Source: Owenweeksia sp964619125 (lineage in GTDB: Bacteria > Bacteroidota > Bacteroidia > Flavobacteriales > Schleiferiaceae). From it: a stretch of DNA of 64,000 nucleotides. Under the pieces are notes generated by a model that did not search any database, had not been told where the DNA came from, and saw nothing but the letters and a program-made list of their open reading frames with translations. The stretch is from contig CAZUCA010000004.1 of assembly GCA_964619125.1 (NCBI GenBank), forward strand, positions 19,748-83,747, written 5' to 3'. Position numbers and translations under genes: made by a program. Numbering within the stretch: position 1 is the stretch's first letter; every line of letters begins with the position of its first letter. Of the stretch, positions 8,468 to 15,508 are shown one piece after another.

Positions 8468-9226
8468 ATGATCAAAGTGGTAATTATTGATGACGAGGAG
8501 AATTCGCGCGAAACCCTGCGTGGAAAGCTCGACCTGTTTTGTCCTGAGGTGGAAGTATGTGCGGAAGCCGGTGATGTAAAAGCCGGGGTGGCAGCCATCA
8601 GCAGCAATCATCCCGATGCCGTATTCCTCGACATTCAACTGGCTGGCGAAAGTGGTTTTGATATCCTCGAGAGCATTCGCGACAACGACGAGCTTGATCC
8701 CCGCATTATTTTTATAACCGCTCACGATGAGTTTGCAGTAAAGGCCATAAAATTCAGTGCCCTCGATTACCTGCTTAAGCCCATAGACCCTGAGGAACTG
8801 GTGCGCGCTGTACGCAAGGTGGAAGACGAGAAAGGCTTGCCCAAGAAAGCGGCCAGCCTTAACGTTCTGGTGGAAAATATCCGCCAGGCTTCTGATTCAC
8901 CCAAGAAAATTGTGGTACCCACCAGCGATGGTATGCACGTTATTAAAATTACCGACATCATCAGGCTTGAGAGTAGCAGCAACTACACCACTTTCCACCT
9001 CAATGGCCAGAAGTCCTTGCTTGCCTCCAAAACGCTCAAGGAATTTGACAATATGCTTGCCGGCTACAACTTTCAGCGCATCCACAAGTCGCACCTGGTA
9101 AATATGAATTACCTCAAACGCTACGTGCAAACTGATGGCGGTTACCTTATTTTAGAGGATGGCAGTAAAATTCCGGTGGCCAACCGCAAAAAAGAGCAAT
9201 TGCTCAGTACCCTCAAAAACTTATAA
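8468..9226 (+). CDS. LytTR-family response regulator
   Basis: A 252-residue transcription regulator. The receiver domain covers residues 1-122, with the acidic pair D8-D9, phospho-acceptor D55 in VFLDIQLAGESG, the TAHDE switch threonine and the LKPID lysine. A linker leads to a LytTR DNA-binding domain at about 150-250, recognisable from IVVPTSDGMHVIKITDIIRL, the YTTFHLNG strand and FQRIHKSHLVNMNYLK. It is the partner of the propeller kinase just upstream, which lacks its own receiver. Targets are unknown. Its stop overlaps the stop of the convergent purE gene by six bases. Confidence 0.94.
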   Translation: MIKVVIIDDEENSRETLRGKLDLFCPEVEVCAEAGDVKAGVAAISSNHPDAVFLDIQLAGESGFDILESIRDNDELDPRIIFITAHDEFAVKAIKFSALDYLLKPIDPEELVRAVRKVEDEKGLPKKAASLNVLVENIRQASDSPKKIVVPTSDGMHVIKITDIIRLESSSNYTTFHLNGQKSLLASKTLKEFDNMLAGYNFQRIHKSHLVNMNYLKRYVQTDGGYLILEDGSKIPVANRKKEQLLSTLKNL

Positions 9227-9703
9227 ATCTTTGGCCGATTCAAGCACCTTGGCTTTCAGTTCTTCCTTAAACTGAAGCAGTTTTTCCAGCACTTCCGGTT
9301 TTCCCGCCGCCACGATTTGCGCAGCGAGAATACCGGCATTGCGGGCGCCATCCAGTGCTACCGTAGCAACAGGTACCCCGGCAGGCATTTGCAATATCGA
9401 CAGCACCGAATCCCAACCGTCAATGGAGTTGCGTGATTTTACCGGTACCCCGATTACCGGCAGGGGGCTCAGGCTGGCCGTCATACCAGGAAGGTGGGCT
9501 GCACCACCGGCGCCGGCTATAATGGCTTTTAAACCCCTTGTATGGGCTTCACGGGCGTAGTCATACATCAGCTCCGGAGTGCGGTGGGCGGAGACAATCT
9601 TTATTTCATAGCTTACTCCTAACTCGCTTAATACGTCGGCGGCCATTTGCATGATGGGCAGATCCGATTTGCTGCCCATTATAATTCCTACATCTACACT
9701 CAT
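9221..9703 (-). CDS. purE: N5-carboxyaminoimidazole ribonucleotide mutase
   Basis: A 160-residue PurE, class I. It converts N5-CAIR, the PurK product, to CAIR in de novo purine synthesis in the cytoplasm. Key motifs are present: IMGSKSDLPIM near residues 8-18, the SAHRTPE loop with the catalytic histidine near 44-50, and GAGGAAHLPGM near 73-83. Length is normal. Its ATG overlaps the purK stop in an ATGA arrangement, so the two enzymes of consecutive steps are translationally coupled. It is the last gene of a four-gene leftward operon. Confidence 0.97.
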   Translation of the reverse strand: MSVDVGIIMGSKSDLPIMQMAADVLSELGVSYEIKIVSAHRTPELMYDYAREAHTRGLKAIIAGAGGAAHLPGMTASLSPLPVIGVPVKSRNSIDGWDSVLSILQMPAGVPVATVALDGARNAGILAAQIVAAGKPEVLEKLLQFKEELKAKVLESAKDL

Positions 9704-10869
9704 TGTTGACTGATAACTTTAATGCTGTTTTTTACTTCGCGTGCCTGTGAGCGCGCGGTACTCAAGGATTCATTGGTAATGGTAACGTGGCCCATCTTTC
9801 GGAAAGGGCGGGTTTCGGCCTTGCCATATAGGTGGATGTAGCAACCCTCCATGCCGAGGACCTTTTCAATATTTTCATAAAGTACCGGGCCCTGGTGACC
9901 TTCCTCACCGTTGAGGTTGATCATTACTGAGGGCTGGCGTATCTCCGTGCTGCCCAGCGGCAGGTCGAGAATGGCCCGCAGATGCTGATCAAATTGTGAG
10001 GTAGTATTACCTTCGATGGTGAGGTGACCGCTATTGTGCACTCTTGGGGCCACTTCATTGATGAGCAGGTCACCATTTTGGAGAACAAACATTTCTACCG
10101 CCAGCAGGCCTACGTGATGCAGTTTGTCGGCCAGGCTTTCGGCCAGCTTATTGGCAGCGTTGCTAACGCGGGTGTCAATATCAGCCGGGCTGAATACGTA
10201 TTCCACCAGGTTGGCAGTGGGGTGAAAGTCCATCTCCACGGGGGGGAAGGACTTGATCTCTCCCGAGAAATTACGTGCTACCACTATCGCTATTTCCCGG
10301 TCAAAGGGAACTACTTCCTCTATGAGGCCCGGTACATCAGGCAGGCCTTCCAAATCTATCTCATCCTTGATGATCTCTACGCCGCGGCCGTCATAGCCAC
10401 CGGTGGCCGCCTTCCACACAAAAGGGGGGCGAAAGTCCTTGGAGGCCAGCTTGTCCCGCATTTCCTCCAGGTTCTGAAAACTGAAGAAGGGTGAAGTGGG
10501 GACTTTGTTGTCGCGGTAAAAGCGCTTTTGATCAATTTTATTTTTGATCAGTTCCAGGGTTTGGGGACGGGGGTAAACTCGCTTGCCCTGTTCCTCTAAT
10601 TCTTTAAGAGCCTCAGTGTTTACATTTTCAATTTCGATGGTGAGCACGTCACAATCGGCCCCGAATTTCAAGACTGCTTCCTTATCGGTAAGGTCCCCCA
10701 GAACAAATTCATTACTGCTGATACGGCAGGGGGCCAGCTCCGATGGGTCCATTACTTTGGTACGGATGTCGTAGCGACGCGTTTCGGTTAGCAGCATCTT
10801 TCCCAGTTGGCCTCCACCGAGGATTCCCAGCTTAAAATCGCTGGAGAAGTAATTCTTGTTGTTATGCAC
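9700..10869 (-). CDS. purK: N5-carboxyaminoimidazole ribonucleotide synthase
   Basis: A 389-residue ATP-grasp ligase that carboxylates AIR with bicarbonate and ATP, feeding PurE. The N-terminal GILGGGQLGKML lies at about 13-24. The ATP-grasp core includes PFVWKAATGGYDGRG (about 148-162), the EEVVPFDREIAIVVAR strand and NEVAPRVHNSGH (about 269-280), all family hallmarks. Start ATG at 10869 lies inside the end of the SprT-like gene, an 8-base overlap; the stop overlaps purE by 4 bases. Regulation is probably through the promoter ahead of the small lipoprotein gene. Confidence 0.97.
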   Translation of the reverse strand: MHNNKNYFSSDFKLGILGGGQLGKMLLTETRRYDIRTKVMDPSELAPCRISSNEFVLGDLTDKEAVLKFGADCDVLTIEIENVNTEALKELEEQGKRVYPRPQTLELIKNKIDQKRFYRDNKVPTSPFFSFQNLEEMRDKLASKDFRPPFVWKAATGGYDGRGVEIIKDEIDLEGLPDVPGLIEEVVPFDREIAIVVARNFSGEIKSFPPVEMDFHPTANLVEYVFSPADIDTRVSNAANKLAESLADKLHHVGLLAVEMFVLQNGDLLINEVAPRVHNSGHLTIEGNTTSQFDQHLRAILDLPLGSTEIRQPSVMINLNGEEGHQGPVLYENIEKVLGMEGCYIHLYGKAETRPFRKMGHVTITNESLSTARSQAREVKNSIKVISQQ

Positions 10870-11500
10870 TTTTATGTTGGTTTTCTTTGTTAACCGGTAG
10901 CACCTCCGCCAGGGGGTGTACCATATATTCTCTTCCGTTGGTCAGGTTCAGGCACTTGAAGCGTTTGCGCAGGCGGGGGCCTTTCCTGAACAGGCGCCCG
11001 TTGTTCAGTTCAAAATAGCTTCCGTCCGGAATATGCTCCAGGCTGCAGAAATTACCTTTTTGTTGGTCATATTGTTTGAGACAACGGTATAGCTCAAGGT
11101 CAGTGCAACTGCTGGCCGTACCCTTGTAGAGGCTCTGCCGCAATGCCTTCGCTATTTTATCAGGAAATACTTCCCGTTCAAAAAAGGGCTCGCACAGGGC
11201 GATAAAGCACTTTTGCCATTCAGCACCATGAGGCCTGATCATTTTACCATAGGCTTTAAATGCCTTGAGGTGGGCCACCTCATGAACTAAGGTGATAAGG
11301 AATGCGTATGGGTTGAGGTCAGCATTTACACTGATGCGATGATGCATACTACCCGCTTTGGGAAAGCGGTAATCACCCAGTTTGGTTTTGCGGGGCTTTG
11401 AAATTTTAAGGTCGATAGGCTCGCTGCGAAGCAGGGCCAGGGCGGGTTCAATAGCTTTTTCGGGCAGGTATTTCTTCAGAACTTCAGAAGCTTTACTCAA
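10862..11500 (-). CDS. SprT-like zinc-binding protein
   Basis: A 212-residue SprT-family protein. The zincin-type motif LVHEVAHLKAF sits near residues 71-81 and is followed by PHGAEWQ near 91-97, the standard pairing for SprT/Spartan-like proteins. A metal-dependent protease fold is therefore likely, though bacterial members have poorly known targets. The only reasonable start is TTG at 11500, which shares TTGA with the stop of the 40-codon lipoprotein gene; the end overlaps purK by 8 bases. Residence in a purine operon is common in Bacteroidota and may reflect co-transcription rather than function. Confidence 0.85.
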   Translation of the reverse strand: MSKASEVLKKYLPEKAIEPALALLRSEPIDLKISKPRKTKLGDYRFPKAGSMHHRISVNADLNPYAFLITLVHEVAHLKAFKAYGKMIRPHGAEWQKCFIALCEPFFEREVFPDKIAKALRQSLYKGTASSCTDLELYRCLKQYDQQKGNFCSLEHIPDGSYFELNNGRLFRKGPRLRKRFKCLNLTNGREYMVHPLAEVLPVNKENQHKSA

Positions 11501-11619
11501 AACAAGACAGATTGAGAGGTTTTACCCGGGCAGTTACATTTTTCCAGAGTTTTGCAGGCCCCGCACGAAAGCACTGCGGCCAGGGCAATAGCCCATAGTG
11601 ATAGCTTGAGTTTCCCCAT
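11497..11619 (-). CDS. 40-residue putative lipoprotein
   Basis: An ATG at 11619 opens a 40-codon frame reading MGKLKLSLWAIALAAVLSCG and onward to KCNCPGKTSQSVLF, stop TGA at 11497-11499. It has a short basic start, a hydrophobic stretch and a lipobox-like VLSC, so it could be a lipid-anchored peptide; four cysteines follow or overlap the lipobox (SCGACK and KCNCPG). A TAnnTTTG box lies 35 bases upstream and the stop overlaps the TTG start of the SprT-like gene by 4 bases (TTGA), which argues that it is translated. No function is assignable. The alternative is a leader that only couples translation into SprT. Confidence 0.6.
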   Translation of the reverse strand: MGKLKLSLWAIALAAVLSCGACKTLEKCNCPGKTSQSVLF

Positions 11620-11653
11620 TATTTTAACTGCTTAAATAACATCTTAGGCGAGA

Positions 11654-11661
11654 CAAAATTA
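11654..11661 (-). promoter_or_regulatory. -7 promoter box for the lipoprotein-sprT-purK-purE operon
   Basis: On the minus strand the sequence is TAATTTTG, matching the Bacteroidota TAnnTTTG box. It lies 34 bases upstream of the lipoprotein ATG, so a leader of about 30 bases is expected. No TTTG element is present at the right distance upstream. It lies between divergent genes; the facing mlaE start is only 16 bases away. Confidence 0.5.
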
Positions 11662-11677
11662 CTTTTATTTTAGCGAT

Positions 11678-12427
11678 ATGATATTCACGCAGGCGATTCG
11701 CTCCGTAGGTACTTATTTTATTCTGCTTGGCAAGACTTTCCAGCGCCCTGAAAGCTGGAAGGAATACTGGAAAACCTTTACCCGTGACCTGGACTTGCTG
11801 GGTTATAACAGCATCTGGATTGTGGTGATCATCTCCATGTTTATGGGGGCCATTGTTACGATTCAAACCGCCAACAACCTCGAAGACCCCCTTATTCCGG
11901 AGTACTACATTGCCCTTGCTACCCGCGAATCCATTATTCTTGAGTTTTCACCAACCATGGTAAGCCTGATCCTGGCCGGTAAGGTAGGCTCCAATATTGC
12001 TTCCACCCTAGGAAGTATGCGGGTTAGTGAACAAATTGATGCGCTGGAAGTGATGGGGATCAATTCGGCCAGTTACCTTATTCTTCCCAAAGTAGTGGGA
12101 CTCATGCTGTTTAACCCCATCCTGGTCATCATGAGTATGTTTGTGGGTATTGGCGGTGGCTACCTGGCCGGCCTCTACGTTAGCGATATTTCACCGACCG
12201 ATTTCATCCAGGGACTGCAACTTGAGTTCAACCCCTTTTATATTACCTACGCCCTTATCAAAACGGTGGTATTTGCCTTTATCATCACCACCATATCGGC
12301 CTATTACGGCTATTATGTAAAGGGCGGGTCCATCGAAGTAGGAGTAAATGCCACCAAGGCGGTGGTAAGCAGCAGTGTAGCCATTATTGTGGCTAATTAT
12401 ATTCTTACTCAAACTCTTTTAGGCTGA
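11678..12427 (+). CDS. mlaE: MlaE-family ABC transporter permease
   Basis: A 249-residue inner-membrane protein of the MlaE/YrbE family, the permease of retrograde or anterograde phospholipid transporters that work with MCE proteins. About five to six hydrophobic helices are visible. The conserved block from ESIILEFSPTMVSLILAGKV through GSNIASTLGSMRVSEQIDAL (about 89-130), including the E-Q-I-D-A-L signature, is typical. Its TGA stop and the ATG of the ATPase gene share one base, so they form one transporter. The MCE substrate-binding partner is not in this window. It starts divergently from the lipoprotein/sprT/pur operon. Confidence 0.94.
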   Translation: MIFTQAIRSVGTYFILLGKTFQRPESWKEYWKTFTRDLDLLGYNSIWIVVIISMFMGAIVTIQTANNLEDPLIPEYYIALATRESIILEFSPTMVSLILAGKVGSNIASTLGSMRVSEQIDALEVMGINSASYLILPKVVGLMLFNPILVIMSMFVGIGGGYLAGLYVSDISPTDFIQGLQLEFNPFYITYALIKTVVFAFIITTISAYYGYYVKGGSIEVGVNATKAVVSSSVAIIVANYILTQTLLG

Positions 12428-13179
12428 TGATTGAAGTTAACAATGTGCACAAGGGGTTTGGCGGGGAAGAAATTTTAAAGGGCATAGATGCCCGTTTTCA
12501 CGAAGGTAAAACCAATCTTATTATCGGGGCTTCCGGTGCGGGTAAATCGGTGTTCCTCAAAAGCCTGGTGGGTTTGTTTGAGATTGACCAGGGTGAAATT
12601 ATTTATGATAACCGGCGCCTCGGGGCTATGTCTGATGAAGAGCGCACGCGCCTGCGTACCGAAATGGGGATGGTTTTTCAGGGCAACGCCCTCTTCGACT
12701 CCCTGTCTATTCAGGAAAATGTGGAGTTTGCCCTGTCGATGTTTACCAAAATGACTGACGAGGAGAAGCTGGAACGGGTAAACTTTGTACTGGAACGGGT
12801 AAACCTGGCTGGCGTGAATAAAAAGTACCCGGCAGAGCTTAGCGGTGGAATGCAGAAGCGGGTGGCCATTGCCCGCGCCATCGTTATGAAGCCGCGCTAT
12901 CTCTTTTGTGATGAGCCCAACTCAGGGCTTGATCCCCAAACGGCCATTGTGATTGATAACCTCATTAAGGAGATCACCCAGGAGTACAATATTACCACTG
13001 TGGTAAACACCCACGACATGAACTCAGTAATGGAAATCGGTGATAATATCATTTACCTTAAGAATGGCCTCAAGGCCTGGGAAGGCAGTAGTGAGGAGCT
13101 GCTGGAAACCGATAATGATGCCATCAATGACTTTGTCTATTCCTCGGCCTTATTTAAAAAGATCAAAAAGAACTTATAG
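12427..13179 (+). CDS. mlaF: MlaF-family ABC transporter ATP-binding protein
   Basis: A 250-residue ABC ATPase that powers the MlaE permease encoded immediately upstream. Walker A is GASGAGKS near residues 35-42, the Q-loop is MVFQGNALFDSL, the ABC signature is LSGGMQKRVAIARAI near 138-152, Walker B is YLFCDEPNSGLDP, and the H-loop histidine is in VVNTHDM. The LSGGMQKR form and the FDSLSIQENVEF segment are characteristic of MlaF rather than of other ABC families. A strong hairpin terminator follows about 80 bases after the stop. Confidence 0.95.
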   Translation: MIEVNNVHKGFGGEEILKGIDARFHEGKTNLIIGASGAGKSVFLKSLVGLFEIDQGEIIYDNRRLGAMSDEERTRLRTEMGMVFQGNALFDSLSIQENVEFALSMFTKMTDEEKLERVNFVLERVNLAGVNKKYPAELSGGMQKRVAIARAIVMKPRYLFCDEPNSGLDPQTAIVIDNLIKEITQEYNITTVVNTHDMNSVMEIGDNIIYLKNGLKAWEGSSEELLETDNDAINDFVYSSALFKKIKKNL

Positions 13180-13255
13180 AATTTAGCAGGAAGAAGCTGT
13201 CAGTGTGCACAGTTGTCCTGCTCAGGCTTGCCATGCTGCGAGCTGGCATTAAAAG

Positions 13256-13292
13256 AAAAACCCCCGCCAGGCTTAGCCCGGCGGGGGTTTTA
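13256..13292. terminator. bidirectional intrinsic terminator between mlaF and the T9SS cargo gene
   Basis: The 8-base stem CCCCCGCC/GGCGGGGG (13261-13268 with 13280-13287) is flanked by A-rich sequence on the left and T-rich on the right, so it works in both directions. It separates convergent transcripts of mlaF (+) and the secreted protein gene (-). Confidence 0.9.
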
Positions 13293-13314
13293 TTTATTGT
13301 TTATCTATAGTCAC

Positions 13315-15393
13315 TTACTTGATAGTAAGTTTTCTGGTAGTCTGGAAGTCTTCACCTTTCAGGGTCATCATGTAGATACCGTTAGAAAGATTAGAGAAGT
13401 CTCTTTCCAGTTTCTCAGCACCATTAAGGCTCAGTTCTTCAGTGTGAATTACCTGGCCGGTAAGTGAAACTACCTCGAGAGTGTACTGGCCACCCAGACC
13501 AATTTCCACGTTTACGCGGCCATCAGTAGTTGGGTTAGGATACACTTTCAGAGCGTTTTGCTTGGCATACTCTTCCACTGAGATGGTAGCCATGTCAAAC
13601 ATGTTAACGCGCATGATAGGAGCATTTACAGTATAGCTGTTAAGGAAGCCTGAGAACCAGCCGCCGTTGCTGCTATTGAAGATTACAGACTCGGTAGCGA
13701 TATCTACGCGTCCGTCGGGCTCGATAGTAGCATCGTTACCAATACGGATTACAGAGTCATTGCTGCTGGCCAGGAAGTTCATCACAAAGTAGTAGCAGTT
13801 ACCACTCTGAAGAGTCAGGGGATCTTTAACACCATATTCGTTACCAGGAACGGGAGTCATCAGATCAAATTCCCACAGTTGGCCTTTTTCAGCACCGGTA
13901 AGCTGGAAAGCTTTGCTGAATACCTGTCCGGTAGGACCAGTACTGCTGCTACCGTATTCCATGCCGGCAGTGTCATACACATTTACAATGATAGTACCGT
14001 TGGCGTCAGTAAGTGAGCTCATCAGTACAGACATGCTTTTCACACCTACATAACCGGTTGAGTCAGCGTCAGACTCGGGGAAGCAGTAAGCAACACCGAT
14101 AGCATTAACGCCTGAGTTAGTACCGAAGTAGTTGCTCACGTTGCCGTGGTCAACAGAGTAAGCGTAGTTAGAAGTGTTCTCGTCAGTCACTACAATGGTA
14201 GTGGTGTCGGTAACAGGAGTGTTGCCGGTGGTACCACCAATGCTGTCAGAAACCAGTGAGAAAACAACACCGTAAGTACCGGCAGCAGTAGGAGTCCAGG
14301 TATTGGCAGTCTGCACGGTATCAAGGGTAAAGGTTTCACCACTGTTGATGCTGAAGGTAGGAGAGCTAAGAGTAGCTACAGTAGAACCACCGCTCAGAAT
14401 TTCAACTTCAAGACGGGCATTGTTTTGAGTGTTGGCACCATAGTTCTCGATGTTGGCAGAGAAACCGATAGGTACAACCTGCTCGATGGGCACAAAGCCA
14501 TAAGAAGGGTGGTATACAGGAGAAGCAGGATCATAAATGATTCTGGTTTCACCCGCTACACGGTTACCGTCAGCGTCGAAAGCTTCGGTAAAGCGGAGGA
14601 AGTTATTAGGAAGATCGCGCACTTCGATGTCGTCGATCTGCCAGAAGTAGTATCCGTCGCCGTTAGGGTTGCTGTTGTTGCCTGAGCTACCGTCAAAGAT
14701 AAAACGCAGCATGGTGTTAGCTGAGTTACCGGCAGATGAGATGTTGGCAGTTACCACGCCATTCAGAGCACTTGAGTTGTTGGTACCCAGGAAAGGGTGA
14801 ACTTCAACAGTGTCAGTCCAGGTCAAACCACCGTCAGTAGAAATAGCTACCTCAAACTCGGCAACAAACTTACGGGCATAGCTATGGAAAGCGATTTCTA
14901 CTGCAGGGTGACCGGTAAGGTCAATGGTGTCAGTAGTAAGGGTGCCTACGTGAGGAGCAGCAGCGGGTCCTGATCCAAATACTGTGGTACCACCGTTATC
15001 GAGGTAATCAGAATCGAAGATCACGAAGTTAGCTGGAGTAGCTGACTGGATTACACCGGTACCAGCGGCAAAAGCACCACGTGATCCTACAGTATTGCCC
15101 GGGGTGGTAGAAGGTCCACGGAATTCCCAAACCGCATTGGCATTAGGAACGAGGTTACCACTGGCATCTTCGGTAAATCCGGCGTTGGTCCATCCGCTGG
15201 GGATGCCACCTGAAAAGTCTTCACTCCAGATAACAGCAACTGATTCTGGCTTTTGAGACTGTTTAACTAAAGGGGCTTTATTTTCCTGCAGCTGTAAAGT
15301 AGCTGGAGGCTCGGCAATTGAGCCGTTGTTTTGTGCACTTCCCCAGGTAGTAGCCATTGCCATGGCTGAGAGGGTTAGTAAAACTTTTTTCAT
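13315..15393 (-). CDS. secreted protein with type IX secretion C-terminal sorting domain
   Basis: A 692-residue exported protein. Residues 1-20 are a signal peptide (ends WGSAQ). From about 55 to 250 there is a beta-sandwich module beginning WSEDFSGGIPSGWTN and ending WQIDDIEVRDLP, like the choice-of-anchor/MAM-type domains of Bacteroidota surface proteins. A middle beta-rich region (about 270-590) has an Ig-like or CARDB-like look. The final 75 residues are a type A T9SS sorting domain: LKVYPNPTTDGRVNVE, an LTGQVI strand, LSNGIYMM and the closing TTRKLTIK. It should be moved across the outer membrane and attached or released. The substrate is unknown. Its own promoter and terminator make it monocistronic. 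Confidence 0.9.
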   Translation of the reverse strand: MKKVLLTLSAMAMATTWGSAQNNGSIAEPPATLQLQENKAPLVKQSQKPESVAVIWSEDFSGGIPSGWTNAGFTEDASGNLVPNANAVWEFRGPSTTPGNTVGSRGAFAAGTGVIQSATPANFVIFDSDYLDNGGTTVFGSGPAAAPHVGTLTTDTIDLTGHPAVEIAFHSYARKFVAEFEVAISTDGGLTWTDTVEVHPFLGTNNSSALNGVVTANISSAGNSANTMLRFIFDGSSGNNSNPNGDGYYFWQIDDIEVRDLPNNFLRFTEAFDADGNRVAGETRIIYDPASPVYHPSYGFVPIEQVVPIGFSANIENYGANTQNNARLEVEILSGGSTVATLSSPTFSINSGETFTLDTVQTANTWTPTAAGTYGVVFSLVSDSIGGTTGNTPVTDTTTIVVTDENTSNYAYSVDHGNVSNYFGTNSGVNAIGVAYCFPESDADSTGYVGVKSMSVLMSSLTDANGTIIVNVYDTAGMEYGSSSTGPTGQVFSKAFQLTGAEKGQLWEFDLMTPVPGNEYGVKDPLTLQSGNCYYFVMNFLASSNDSVIRIGNDATIEPDGRVDIATESVIFNSSNGGWFSGFLNSYTVNAPIMRVNMFDMATISVEEYAKQNALKVYPNPTTDGRVNVEIGLGGQYTLEVVSLTGQVIHTEELSLNGAEKLERDFSNLSNGIYMMTLKGEDFQTTRKLTIK

Positions 15394-15428
15394 AATTAAT
15401 ATTTTGTTAGATAAACGTTAAGATTTCA

Positions 15429-15458
15429 CAAATTTAACCAAGTAGAACTAAAATCAAA
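15429..15458 (-). promoter_or_regulatory. promoter of the T9SS cargo gene
   Basis: On the minus strand TTTG (15458-15455) is followed after 18 bases by TAAATTTG (15436-15429), a full match to the Bacteroidota -33/-7 pattern. The ATG at 15393 is 35 bases from the end of the box, giving a leader of about 30 bases. Confidence 0.7.
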
Positions 15459-15468
15459 GTCCTGATTA

Positions 15469-15498
15469 GCCTGATAGCAATAAAATATGCTATCAGGC
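15469..15498 (-). terminator. long hairpin at the 3' end of gcvP
   Basis: An 11-base perfect stem, GCCTGATAGCA/TGCTATCAGGC, with an 8-base AT loop starts 10 bases after the gcvP stop. No U-run follows directly on the minus strand, so it is either an atypical terminator or an RNA-end stabiliser. It lies just upstream of the next gene's promoter, in keeping with a transcript end. Confidence 0.5.
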
Positions 15499-15508
15499 CT
15501 CAGTGATA

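Noticed and set aside
10024..10494. Long open frame on the plus strand opposite purK
   Set aside because: It lies entirely inside a clearly conserved purK and its translation has no domain; it is an antisense shadow.
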